This document shows positions 47,710 through 56,751 of a stretch of DNA of 64,000 nt, one piece after another. Where the stretch lies: positions 1 to 64,000 of the forward strand of contig NZ_BMSF01000004.1 of the NCBI RefSeq assembly GCF_014649015.1, read 5' to 3'. The notes under the pieces were generated by a model. The model saw only the letters and a list, made by a program, of their open reading frames with translations. It was not told the origin of the DNA and did no database searches. The stretch is from Streptomyces narbonensis (lineage in GTDB: Bacteria > Actinomycetota > Actinomycetes > Streptomycetales > Streptomycetaceae). The position numbers and the translations under genes are program-made. The first letter of the stretch is position 1, and every line of letters starts with the position of its first letter.

Positions 47710-48996
47710 TCAGGCCTTCGGGGCCACCTTCGAGAGGCCGTTGATGATGCGGTCCATCGCGTCGCCGCCGGTCGGGTCCGTGAGGTTCGCCAGCATCTTG
47801 AGCGTGAACTTCATCAGCAGCGGGTGGGTCAGACCGCGCTGGGTCGCGATCTTCATGACCTTCGGGTTGCCGATGAGCTTCACGAAGGCGCGGCCGAGCG
47901 TGTAGTAGCCGCCGTAGGTGTCCTTGAGGACCTGCGGGTAGTTCCGCAGGGCCAGTTCGCGCTGCGCCGGGGTCGTGCGGGCGTGGGCCTGGACGATGAC
48001 GTCGGCCGCGATCTGGCCGGACTCCATGGCGTACGCGATGCCCTCGCCGTTGAACGGATTGACCATGCCGCCGGCGTCGCCGACGAGCAGCAGGCCCTTC
48101 GTGTAGTGCGGCTGGCGGTTGAAGGCCATCGGGAGGGCGGCGCCGCGGATCGGCGTCGTCATGTTCTCCGGGGTGTAGCCCCAGTCCTCCGGCATCGAGG
48201 CGCACCAGGCCTTGAGCACCTCGCGCCAGTCCAGCTCGCGGAAGGCGGAGGAGGAGTTGAGGATGCCGAGGCCGACGTTGGAGGTGCCGTCACCCATGCC
48301 GAAGATCCAGCCGTAGCCGGGGAGCAGCCGGTCCTGCGGGCCGCGGCGGTCCCACAGCTCCAGCCAGGACTCCAGGTAGTCGTCGTCGTGCCGGGGGCTG
48401 GTGAAGTACGTGCGGACGGCGACGCCCATCGGGCGGTCCTCGCGGCGGTGCAGGCCCATGGCGAGCGAGAGCCGCGTGGAGTTGCCGTCGGCGGCGACGA
48501 CGAGCGGGGCGTGGAAGGTGACCGGGGTCTTCTCCTCGCCGAGCTTGGCCTCGACTCCGGTGATGCGGCCGGTGCGGTCGTCGACGATCGGGGCGCCGAC
48601 GTTGCAGCGCTCGTACAGCCGGGCGCCGGCCTTCTGCGCCTGCCGGGCGAGCTGCTCGTCGAAGTCGTCGCGCTTGCGGACGAGTCCGTAGTCCGGGTAC
48701 GAGGCGAGCTCAGGCCAGTCGAGCTCCAGACGGACGCCGCCGCCGATGATCCGCAGGCCCTTGTTCCGCAGCCAGCCGGCCTCTTCGGAGATGTCGATGC
48801 CCATGGAGACGAGCTGCTTGGTGGCGCGGGGGGTGAGGCCGTCGCCGCAGACCTTCTCGCGGGGGAAGGCGGTCTTCTCCAGGAGCAGGACGTCGAGTCC
48901 GGCCTTGGCCAGGTAGTACGCGGTGGTGGAGCCGGCCGGGCCCGCCCCGACGACGATCACATCTGCGGTGTGCTCGGAGAGGGGCTGCTCGGTCAC
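47710..48996 (-). CDS. menJ: MenJ-like FAD-dependent menaquinone/geranylgeranyl reductase
   Basis: A 428-residue flavoprotein of the geranylgeranyl-reductase family. GTG 48996 follows GGGAG and places the dinucleotide site VIVVGAGPAGSTTAYYLAKA at residues 13-32; the frame continues upstream to 49122 without homologous sequence. Other FAD motifs: FPREKVCGDGLTPRA and GLLLVGDAGGMVNPFNGEGI. In mycobacteria the related MenJ saturates one isoprene unit of the menaquinone tail, and Streptomyces makes partly hydrogenated menaquinones. Its place beside menG, the mqn genes and complex I supports that role, although family members acting on other prenyl lipids exist. Confidence 0.82.
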   Translation of the reverse strand: MTEQPLSEHTADVIVVGAGPAGSTTAYYLAKAGLDVLLLEKTAFPREKVCGDGLTPRATKQLVSMGIDISEEAGWLRNKGLRIIGGGVRLELDWPELASYPDYGLVRKRDDFDEQLARQAQKAGARLYERCNVGAPIVDDRTGRITGVEAKLGEEKTPVTFHAPLVVAADGNSTRLSLAMGLHRREDRPMGVAVRTYFTSPRHDDDYLESWLELWDRRGPQDRLLPGYGWIFGMGDGTSNVGLGILNSSSAFRELDWREVLKAWCASMPEDWGYTPENMTTPIRGAALPMAFNRQPHYTKGLLLVGDAGGMVNPFNGEGIAYAMESGQIAADVIVQAHARTTPAQRELALRNYPQVLKDTYGGYYTLGRAFVKLIGNPKVMKIATQRGLTHPLLMKFTLKMLANLTDPTGGDAMDRIINGLSKVAPKA

Positions 48997-49152
48997 GGCG
49001 GAGTCTCCCGGAGTTCGGCGACAAAGAAGGGGATGAGACGTATCGCAGTCTATGGGGGGCCGGTGCGGGAGAAACGGAGGGTCACCCCACCGCTTTCCCG
49101 CAGAGTGAACACGTGTTCCCATGCGCTGTGCGTGGTGGCACGATGATCATCC

Positions 49153-49890
49153 GTGACCGACTTTCGTATCGACCTACGGCGGGGCGCGCTGATCACGGCC
49201 GCCCTCGCCCTCCTCTGCTCGGTGTTCTTCGTGCTGCCCGCGAGCGCCGAAGCCGAGCCCTTCGACGACTGCCCGCCCGCCACGTTCTGCCTCTACTCCG
49301 GAGCCGGCGGCACCGGCGAGCGCCGGGACTTCACCGACCTGCAGAGCGCGGAGAGCTACGGCGCGGCCTGGGACGGCAAGACCCTGTCGGCGAAGAACAA
49401 CACCGCGATGTGGGCCTGCGTCTACGGCGACGCCGGGTACGGCGGGCACCTCGAGACCGTCAAGAAGGGCGCCCCGGACGCCTACCCGGCCGGCACCGTC
49501 AGCGGCCACAAGCTGGTCCCGTCCCGGGCCCTCTGCTTCACCGGCTACGAGCGCTGCCCCGACAACCGGGTCTGCACCTTCAAGGAGGCGAACGGACGCG
49601 GCGCGATGACCGTCCACCGCCCGGCGACCGACGCCACCACCAAGAACTACGGCAACAGCTACGGCACCGAGCCCGCGCCCAGGTCCGCCTGGAACCGGAC
49701 CGCGAAGGAAGTCTGCTTCTACCCCGAGCCGACGTACACCGGCACCTGGGCCGACCCGGCGGACTCCTCGGGCGTGAGGAAGTTCGGCGCCTACGTCATC
49801 CTGCGCGGCGACAGCACCACCATCCCGGCGCCGTTCGCCGGCACCTTCCGCTCTCACGAGCTCGTCAAGGGAACGGCGGACTGCCAGTGA
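49153..49890 (+). CDS. Secreted protein with peptidase-inhibitor I36-like domains
   Basis: A 245-residue exported protein, GTG 49153. The signal peptide ends near residue 32 (FFVLPASAEA). The mature part contains three I36/crystallin-like units, each with a C-x-Y or C-x-F core: CPPATFCLYSGAGGTGERRD, MWACVYGDAGYGG and CPDNRVCTFKEANGRGAM, then VCFYPEPTYTGTW. Eight cysteines are present. The stop overlaps the glycosidase start by four bases, so the two are translationally coupled. Confidence 0.82.
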   Translation: MTDFRIDLRRGALITAALALLCSVFFVLPASAEAEPFDDCPPATFCLYSGAGGTGERRDFTDLQSAESYGAAWDGKTLSAKNNTAMWACVYGDAGYGGHLETVKKGAPDAYPAGTVSGHKLVPSRALCFTGYERCPDNRVCTFKEANGRGAMTVHRPATDATTKNYGNSYGTEPAPRSAWNRTAKEVCFYPEPTYTGTWADPADSSGVRKFGAYVILRGDSTTIPAPFAGTFRSHELVKGTADCQ

Positions 49891-51290
49891 CCAGGAAGCT
49901 TCGCCCCTGGGTGGCCATGGCCGCCGCACTCGGCGCCGCCCTCGCCCTCACCACCCCCGCCTCCGGCGCCGACGACGAGGCGGAGCTGGGCCCGCTCGTC
50001 GCCTGGACCAAGGGAACCGCTGTCACAGTCACCCCCGGCGTCACCCGCACCACCTGGACCGAGAAGATCGACCCCGAGACCGGGCGGACCCTCTCCAACC
50101 GCACCAAGGCCCGCGTCCTCCAGATCGTCGAGATCGACCCCACCGCGGGCTCGCTCACCCTGGAGAGCGCGGTCGGCACGAACGACGCCACCGCGGAGAC
50201 GCTCACCGAGCAGCTCGCCAAGGTCACCCACGTCACGGCCCGCCACCCGTGGGCCGGCGTCAACGGCGGCCTGTTCCAGCGGGAACCCGCGGGCGCCGGA
50301 GCCGAGAAGACCACCGCGCACACCAGCGTCTCGGTCACCGACGGCGTCCTGCACAGCTCCAGCTGCTGGGACGGCGACAAGGGCTCCTCCGGCGCGGTCA
50401 TCCAGTACGGCATCCCGTACGTCACCAAGCTCCGCACCCACCTGAAGCTCACCACGTCCTCGGGCGAGTTCGAGCGGATCGACGACATCAACCGGACACC
50501 CGGACGCCCCCCGCACTGCGCGCGTGACGAAGAGGACCAGCGCGTGAGCACGAGTCCGCCCGTCTTCACCGACACCGACGAGATCGTCGTCTTCACCGAC
50601 GACTACGGCCTGCCCACCCCGAAGCCCGGAACCGATCCCCTCGTCGCCGCCACCGCCGACCCGGGCTACGAGGTCGTCGTGGACGCGCACGGCGTCGTCA
50701 CCGAGGCCCGCGAGGGCCGCGGCGGAACCGTGGTCCCGGCGGGCGGCCGCGTCATCCAGGGCATCGGCACCGGGGCCCAGTGGCTCCGCGCCCGGCTCGT
50801 CCGCGACGACACGGTGACGATCGGCCAGCGGCTCGAGGACGTGACCACGGGCCGGGACATCCCGCTGGACGCCTCGGTCGACGTCGTCAGTTCCTTCCAC
50901 ACGCTGCTCCTCAACAGCGATATCCCCAAGGAGCTGCCCAACTCGTGCAGCGGCAAGGAGCCGGGCGCGGACGGGGTCACCCTGATCTGCACCGACTCGC
51001 GCACCGCGCTCGGCACCAACGTCCGCGGCCGTCCGGTGCTCATCACCCTCACCGGGCAGGACAACGAGGACGGCGAGTACCTCCAGACCTTCGCCGCCCT
51101 CCTGGACGCCCCGGTGCTCGGGATCCTCGACGCCCTCAACCTGGACGGCGGCGGCTCCACGACCCTGCAGACGGGCACCACCGTGCACACGCCGCCGACG
51201 GACCTCGTGGAAGGCAAGCTCGTGCACCGGGACGTGGCGGACACCGTGTACACCGGCGTCGGCGGCTACGGGATGTACGCGAAGCCGTAG
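49887..51290 (+). CDS. Secreted phosphodiester glycosidase (NAGPA/DUF2233 family)
   Basis: A 467-residue exported protein from GTG 49887, overlapping the upstream stop by four bases. The signal peptide ends near residue 27 (ALALTTPASG). The family signatures are ARHPWAGVNGGLFQRE early on and ALNLDGGGSTTLQ near the end, matching the uncovering-enzyme/NAGPA domain that hydrolyses sugar-1-phosphodiester bonds. Bacterial members are thought to act on phosphodiester-linked wall glycopolymers or exopolysaccharides. The convergent menG stop is 14 bp past its stop. Confidence 0.87.
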   Translation: MTRKLRPWVAMAAALGAALALTTPASGADDEAELGPLVAWTKGTAVTVTPGVTRTTWTEKIDPETGRTLSNRTKARVLQIVEIDPTAGSLTLESAVGTNDATAETLTEQLAKVTHVTARHPWAGVNGGLFQREPAGAGAEKTTAHTSVSVTDGVLHSSSCWDGDKGSSGAVIQYGIPYVTKLRTHLKLTTSSGEFERIDDINRTPGRPPHCARDEEDQRVSTSPPVFTDTDEIVVFTDDYGLPTPKPGTDPLVAATADPGYEVVVDAHGVVTEAREGRGGTVVPAGGRVIQGIGTGAQWLRARLVRDDTVTIGQRLEDVTTGRDIPLDASVDVVSSFHTLLLNSDIPKELPNSCSGKEPGADGVTLICTDSRTALGTNVRGRPVLITLTGQDNEDGEYLQTFAALLDAPVLGILDALNLDGGGSTTLQTGTTVHTPPTDLVEGKLVHRDVADTVYTGVGGYGMYAKP

Positions 51291-51304
51291 AGGCCTCGTA
51301 GCCG

Positions 51305-52006
51305 TCAGGCCTTGAACCCCCGGTGGAGCGCGACGATCCCGCCGGTCAGGTTCCGCCAGGCCACCTTCGACCAGCCGGCCTTCTGGAGCAGTCCCGCCAG
51401 GGTCGGCTGGTCCGGCCAGGACTGGATGGACTCGGCCAGGTACACGTACGCGTCGGGGTTCGAGGAGACGGCGCGGGCCACCGGCGGCAGGGCGCGCATC
51501 AAGTACTCCTCGTACACCGTGCGGAACGGCGCCCAGGTGGGGTGCGAGAACTCGGAGATGACGACCCGGCCGCCGGGCTTCGTCACCCGGTACAGCTCGC
51601 GGAGCGCCGCCTCGGTGTCCTGGATGTTCCGCAGCCCGAAGGAGATCGTGACGGCGTCGAAGACGTCGTCACGGAAGGGCAGCTTCATGCCGTCGCCCGC
51701 CGTGAACGGCATCCACGGGTGGCGCTTCTTGCCGACCTGGAGCATCCCGATCGAGAAGTCGCAGGGCACGACGTACGCGCCCGCGCGGGCGAAGGGCTGC
51801 GAGGAGGTGGCCGTACCCGCCGCGAGGTCGAGGATCCGCTGCGCGGGGCGGGCGTCGACCGCCTTCGCGACCTCCTTGCGCCAGCGGCGGTCCTGGCCGA
51901 GGGAGAGCACGTCGTTGGTGAGGTCGTAGTTCGCCGCCACGTCGTCGAACATCGAGGCGACTTCGTGCGGCTGTTTGTCCAGGTTGGCTCGGGTCACGCT
52001 CCCCAT
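51305..52006 (-). CDS. menG: Demethylmenaquinone methyltransferase
   Basis: A 233-residue SAM-dependent methyltransferase of the UbiE/MenG family, the last ring step of menaquinone synthesis. The start is ATG 52006 or GTG 51997 ([20 protein letters not shown] is the family start; GGGGAG lies just before the GTG). SAM motif [17 protein letters not shown], the UbiE signature [20 protein letters not shown] and [18 protein letters not shown] are complete. It is convergent with the glycosidase gene and divergent from the sigma-factor gene. Confidence 0.95.
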   Translation of the reverse strand: MGSVTRANLDKQPHEVASMFDDVAANYDLTNDVLSLGQDRRWRKEVAKAVDARPAQRILDLAAGTATSSQPFARAGAYVVPCDFSIGMLQVGKKRHPWMPFTAGDGMKLPFRDDVFDAVTISFGLRNIQDTEAALRELYRVTKPGGRVVISEFSHPTWAPFRTVYEEYLMRALPPVARAVSSNPDAYVYLAESIQSWPDQPTLAGLLQKAGWSKVAWRNLTGGIVALHRGFKA

Positions 52007-52113
52007 TCAAGCAGCCGCCCGAATCTCTTCCCGTACCGCTTCAACCTTTCGGGCCCGGGCGCACTCAAGGACGGTCGAGAACAGCACGCGACGGCCAGGA
52101 GAGCAGGGGTGCG

Positions 52114-52665
52114 ATGGCACTGTCGACCGAAGTGAGACCCGAGGCGGCGAGAGAGGTGGACGTGGGGCCGGTCGCCGATTTCGAGGAGTTCGCGCGCTCC
52201 GCCCAGCTGCGGCTCTACCGCACGGCGTACCTGCTCTGCGGCGACGCCGAGACCGCCCGCGACCTGACCCAGACCACGCTGGCCAAGCTGTACCAGCACT
52301 GGAAGCGGGCGGGGGCGGCCGACCATCCGCACGCTTACGCCAAGACGGTGCTGACCCGGACCTTCCTGTCCGAGCGGCGGCGCCGGCTGCGCGATCTGCT
52401 CGTGCTCACCCGGACCGGGGGCACGGACCCGGCACCGGCCGCCGACCACACCGACCTGCGGGTGACGCTGCTCGGCGCGCTCGCCGAACTCCCGCCCCGG
52501 GCACGGGCGATGGTCGTACTCCGCTACTGGGAGGACCAGAGCGTGGCCTCCGTGGCGACCCTGCTGCGGTGCAGCGAGGCCACCGTCAAGAGCCAGTGCT
52601 CCCGTTCGCTCGCCCGACTTCGCGTAAGCCTGGCCGATGCCGGGCTCTCGATCACGGAAAGCTGA
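52114..52665 (+). CDS. SigE-family RNA polymerase sigma factor
   Basis: A 183-residue ECF-type sigma factor, ATG 52114. Region 2 lies at about 25-90 (LRLYRTAYLLCGDAETARDL, then TLAKLYQHWKR) and region 4 at about 125-175 (LPPRARAMVVLRYWEDQSVA, CSEATVKSQCSRSLARLR). It matches the SigE subfamily common and multiplied in Streptomyces. The membrane-protein gene that starts 8 bp after its stop is the likely regulator. The target regulon is unknown. Confidence 0.92.
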   Translation: MALSTEVRPEAAREVDVGPVADFEEFARSAQLRLYRTAYLLCGDAETARDLTQTTLAKLYQHWKRAGAADHPHAYAKTVLTRTFLSERRRRLRDLLVLTRTGGTDPAPAADHTDLRVTLLGALAELPPRARAMVVLRYWEDQSVASVATLLRCSEATVKSQCSRSLARLRVSLADAGLSITES

Positions 52666-52673
52666 GGTCCACC

Positions 52674-53414
52674 GTGGAGAACAACGACGACATCACCCTG
52701 TTGCGCGATGCCATGGACCGGACGGCCGGCGATCTGCCACCACTGCCCGACCTCGCCCCGCTCGCGGTGCGCGAGGGCCGCAGGCGGCGGGCCCGGTCGC
52801 GGTTCGCGGTCGGGGCGGCGGCGCTCGGCGTGGTCACGGCGGGGGCCCTCGGCCTCACGCTGCTGCCGGGGGCCGATCCCGGCGTGGCGATGCCCGCCGC
52901 CTCGGCCCCCGTCGGGAAGCGGCTGTCCCCGGAGGAGCGGGAGCGCCGGGAGGAGTACCGGTGGAAGATGGCGGCGCTGCTGGACGAGCTGCTGCCGGCG
53001 ACGGTGACGGGGGTCCGGCCGGAGGGCGACCGGGTGAGCGAGTACCGCTTCGAGGCGGGCGGTGAGACCTTCCGCATGGTCGTGTCGGTGCGGCGGATTC
53101 CCGTGCACGGCGCGTTCGGGGGGGACCGGTGGGCCGAGAAGGAGGTGGCGAAGCTACGGACAGGGCCGATCAGTGAGCTGGGCGGCAGAGTGCTCGTGGG
53201 CTACACCTACCGCCGGAGCGATGTCCTTCTCATCGTGTACGACAAGAATGGGGGAGCGCCGGTGTCGGCGACCGATCTCTTCCCCGTCACCAGCGACCCG
53301 CGCTTCCTGGAGCTCGTGCAGGAAGCGGACGCGCGTCAGATGGAGGCTGACGACCCGCCGCTCGACCTGCTCCCCTCGCCCCCGGTTGCCCCTGACGCTC
53401 AGCGCGCCCGGTAG
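52674..53414 (+). CDS. Single-pass membrane protein paired with the sigma factor
   Basis: A 246-residue protein from GTG 52674 (GAGGTCCACC upstream). A 40-residue acidic then Arg-rich cytoplasmic segment (DRTAGDLPPLPDLAPLAVRE) precedes one helix at about 43-65. The external part is a charged alpha/beta domain ending in an Asp/Pro-rich tail. Position and topology fit the partner of a SigE-family sigma factor, but no zinc-binding anti-sigma motif (HxxxCxxC) is present, so the mechanism differs from ZAS proteins. Its last 16 bases overlap the 3' end of the convergent amidohydrolase-like gene. Confidence 0.8.
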   Translation: MENNDDITLLRDAMDRTAGDLPPLPDLAPLAVREGRRRRARSRFAVGAAALGVVTAGALGLTLLPGADPGVAMPAASAPVGKRLSPEERERREEYRWKMAALLDELLPATVTGVRPEGDRVSEYRFEAGGETFRMVVSVRRIPVHGAFGGDRWAEKEVAKLRTGPISELGGRVLVGYTYRRSDVLLIVYDKNGGAPVSATDLFPVTSDPRFLELVQEADARQMEADDPPLDLLPSPPVAPDAQRAR

Positions 53415-53998
53415 ACCAGCCGCCCGGCGATCACGGTCGCGACGCAGGTCGACGCGCCGAGGCGGACCAGAGCGGCCCGGTCGGGGACGTCGAAGACGGC
53501 GAACCGGGCCGGGCCGCCCGGCATCAGGCCGGGCAGCAGGATCAGCGGCGTCGGCGAGAAGGACGGGCTGCCCGGGAGCTTCTCGGGGCGGCGGCCCACC
53601 GCGAGACCGGCCCGGCGCACGGCGTCCGTCGCCGCCCGGCCGCGGAGCTCGCCCGCGACGGCGACCGTCCCGTGCGCGAGCAGCCGCTGCACGCCGCGGC
53701 GCGCGGAGGCGCCCCGGCGGGAGGCGTCCATGCGGAAGATCCGCTGCGCCCGCTCCCCGCCGATCGGCTCCGTGCCGAAGCCCTCGGCCTCCCGGGGGTC
53801 CGGGTGGTACATGCCTTCCAGGAGCTCCGGCGCGTACGGGTTGAGCAGTCCCGGCGTCAGGATGCCGGGCCACCGCCGCACCCGGGCGTCGGGGCGGACG
53901 GCGACCAGATCGTCGTACGGGCCGACGGCGGCGACGAGCTCGCCGTCGACCAGGACGGCGGTCTCGGGCGAGGCCTCGGCGCAGTGGATCGTCAGCAT
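53399..53998 (-). CDS. Degenerate amidohydrolase (imidazolonepropionase-like) next to mqnC
   Basis: A 199-residue protein, ATG 53998, 7 bp after the mqnC stop. The beginning (LVDGELVAAVGPYDDLVAVR) and end (RFAVFDVPD, then VATVIAGRLVYRAR) form the beta-sandwich composite domain of amidohydrolases, but the metal-binding HxH that should follow PGLLN is replaced (TPGLLNPYAPELLEG) and most of the TIM barrel is missing. It therefore cannot be a normal metal-dependent hydrolase. The usual family length is about 400. Its tight linkage to mqnC suggests descent from an aminofutalosine deaminase-type gene or a non-catalytic role. Confidence 0.75.
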   Translation of the reverse strand: MLTIHCAEASPETAVLVDGELVAAVGPYDDLVAVRPDARVRRWPGILTPGLLNPYAPELLEGMYHPDPREAEGFGTEPIGGERAQRIFRMDASRRGASARRGVQRLLAHGTVAVAGELRGRAATDAVRRAGLAVGRRPEKLPGSPSFSPTPLILLPGLMPGGPARFAVFDVPDRAALVRLGASTCVATVIAGRLVYRAR

Positions 53999-54005
53999 GG
54001 CGCCG

Positions 54006-55205
54006 TCAGTTGGCGTCGAGGAGCTTCAGCTCGGGGTGAGCCGTGCCGCCCTCGATGGCCGTGGACGAGATGTGCGAGGCGACGCGGGCGTCGACCGGGT
54101 CGTTCGCCGGGTCCTCGTGGACGAGGAGGTGCTCGTACGTCGTGCTGCGCTGCGCCGGGACGCGGTCCGCCGTGCGGATCATGTCGATCATCTCGCGCAG
54201 GTTCGAGCGGTGCTTGGCGCCCGCCGAGGAGACGACGTTCTCCTCCAGCATGATCGAGCCGAGGTCGTCCGCGCCGTAGTGCAGGGTCAGCTGGCCGATC
54301 TCCTTGCCCGTGGTGAGCCACGAGCCCTGGATGTGGGCGACGTTGTCCAGGAAGAGCCGCGCGATCGAGATCATCCGCAGGTACTCGAAGAGCGTGGCCT
54401 GCGTACGGCCCTTGAGGTGGTTGTTCTCGGGCTGGTACGTGTACGGGATGAAGGCCCGGAAGCCGCCCGTCCGGTCCTGCGTGTCACGGATCATGCGCAG
54501 GTGCTCGATCCGCTCGGCGTTCGTCTCGCCGGTGCCCATCAGCATCGTGGAGGTGGACTCGACGCCCAGCTTGTGGGCGATCTCCATGATCTCCAGCCAG
54601 CGCTCGCCGCTCTCCTTGAGCGGCGCGATGGCCTTGCGCGGCCGCTCGGGGAGCAGCTCGGCGCCGGCGCCCGCGAAGGAGTCGAGACCGGCCTCGTGGA
54701 TCCGGGTGATCGCCTCCTCGACGGAGACGCCGGAGATCCGCGCCATGTGCTCGACCTCGGAGGCGCCGAGGGAGTGGATGACGAGCTGCGGGAAGTCCTT
54801 CTTGATGGCCGCGAAGTGCTTCTCGTAGTACTCGACGCCGAAGTCCGGGTGGTGGCCGCCCTGGAACATGATCTGGGTGCCGCCGAGCTCCACGGTCTCC
54901 GCGCAGCGGCGCAGGATGTCGTCGAGGTCCCGGGTCCAGCCCTTCTTCGTGTCCTTCGGCGCGGCGTAGAACGCGCAGAACTTGCACGCCGTCACGCAGA
55001 CGTTCGTGTAGTTGATGTTCCGCTCGATGATGTACGTCGCGATGTGCTCGGTACCCGCGTACCGGCGGCGGCGCACGGCGTCGGCGGCGGCGCCCAGCGC
55101 GTGCAGGGGCGCCGAGCGGTACAGGTCGAGCGCCTCTTCGGGGGTGATCCGGCCACCCGCGGCTGCGCGGTCGAGAACGGACTGCAGTTCGGCCTTCTCG
55201 GTCAC
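54006..55205 (-). CDS. mqnC: Cyclic dehypoxanthinyl futalosine synthase
   Basis: A 399-residue radical-SAM enzyme of the futalosine route to menaquinone: it cyclises dehypoxanthinyl futalosine. GTG 55205. The [4Fe-4S] cysteines are C70, C74 and C77 (VCVTACKFCAFY), followed by GGTQIMFQGGHHPDFGVEYY and STSTMLMGTGETNAERIEHL. Length and motifs are typical. It is followed 7 bp later by the degenerate amidohydrolase gene and lies 58 bp downstream of mqnA on the same strand. Confidence 0.96.
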   Translation of the reverse strand: MTEKAELQSVLDRAAAGGRITPEEALDLYRSAPLHALGAAADAVRRRRYAGTEHIATYIIERNINYTNVCVTACKFCAFYAAPKDTKKGWTRDLDDILRRCAETVELGGTQIMFQGGHHPDFGVEYYEKHFAAIKKDFPQLVIHSLGASEVEHMARISGVSVEEAITRIHEAGLDSFAGAGAELLPERPRKAIAPLKESGERWLEIMEIAHKLGVESTSTMLMGTGETNAERIEHLRMIRDTQDRTGGFRAFIPYTYQPENNHLKGRTQATLFEYLRMISIARLFLDNVAHIQGSWLTTGKEIGQLTLHYGADDLGSIMLEENVVSSAGAKHRSNLREMIDMIRTADRVPAQRSTTYEHLLVHEDPANDPVDARVASHISSTAIEGGTAHPELKLLDAN

Positions 55206-55263
55206 CGGGTGCGTCCCTTTCGGAGGGGTTCTGAACGACCGAACCAGCGTACGCCAGGGCTTC

Positions 55264-56154
<891 letters not shown>

Positions 56155-56302
56155 CTAGACCCGTCGCGTGCGGCGGGCATCGCCGGGGCGCGCGACACGG
56201 CCGCGGGGCGTTGCGCGAGTCGTCCGCCATGGGGACGGAACCGCAGATCAAACATGTGGGCGACGTGATCTTTCCCTCTACCGCCCGCCGCGTCCTGCGT
56301 GC

Positions 56303-56438
56303 TACGCTCAACGCAAGTTGCAGTTTGGTTTCCCTTGCAGTACAGAGCCTGCGGAGCATGTGACCCGCAGGCTTTTGTAGTTTTCAGACTTGTTTGCAGG
56401 TTCTGGAGCAGGGCAACCCTTTGGCCCAAGGAGGGCTT
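56303..56438 (+). promoter_or_regulatory. Long leader of the cold-shock gene with promoter-like -10
   Basis: TACGCT (56303-56308) is a likely -10 box; a clear -35 is not visible. The leader of about 120 nt is AT-richer than its surroundings, holds three TTGCAG copies (56318, 56335, 56394), a terminator-like hairpin and a strong AAGGAGG site 5 nt before the ATG. The upstream spacer to mqnA (56146-56302) shows no gene. Confidence 0.55.
56347..56384 (+). terminator. Terminator-like hairpin inside the cold-shock leader
   Basis: GCCTGCGG (56347-56354) pairs perfectly with CCGCAGGC (56365-56372) over a 10-nt loop and is followed by TTTT (56373-56376) and TTTT (56381-56384). It lies upstream of the coding region, so it would act as an attenuator or RNA processing/stability element. 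Confidence 0.65.
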
Positions 56439-56642
56439 ATGGCTACCGGAACCGTCAAGTGGTTCAACGCTGAAAAGGGCTTCGGCTTCATCGCCCAGGA
56501 CGGCGGCGGCCCGGATGTCTTCGTCCACTACTCCGCGATCAACGCGAACGGCTTCCGTTCGCTCGAGGAGAACCAGCTCGTGACCTTCGACGTCACGCAG
56601 GGCCCGAAGGGCCCGCAGGCGGAGAACGTCACCCCGGCCTAA
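56439..56642 (+). CDS. Cold-shock protein (CspA/ScoF type)
   Basis: A 67-residue single-OB-fold nucleic-acid chaperone, ATG 56439 after AAGGAGG. RNP1 [10 protein letters not shown] and RNP2 VFVHYSAI are intact. It binds single-stranded RNA/DNA and keeps mRNA unstructured. The leader carries a terminator-like hairpin, which suggests control at the RNA level. A perfect terminator follows. Confidence 0.97.
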   Translation: MATGTVKWFNAEKGFGFIAQDGGGPDVFVHYSAINANGFRSLEENQLVTFDVTQGPKGPQAENVTPA

Positions 56643-56684
56643 GTTGCCCGGGTCGGCGTCAGCGCTGGACTAGAGCAGTACCCA

Positions 56685-56723
56685 AGGAGCCCCGCTCCGT
56701 GCCTCGGCACGAGCGGGGCTCCT
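56685..56723. terminator. Strong terminator of the cold-shock gene
   Basis: AGGAGCCCCGCTC pairs over 13 bp with GAGCGGGGCTCCT, the stem continuing with GTGC/GCAC across one bulged C to a CTCG loop. It also faces the convergent M23 peptidase gene. Confidence 0.92.
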
Positions 56724-56751
56724 GCCTCTTTCCGGGCCCTTCCTCCAGGGC

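Noticed and set aside
41738..47710. A bacteriocin or lanthipeptide biosynthetic cluster around the MacAB-like genes
   Set aside because: No precursor peptide with a leader, no cyclase, dehydratase, radical-SAM or protease gene is present; only exporter-type and lipoprotein genes are seen.
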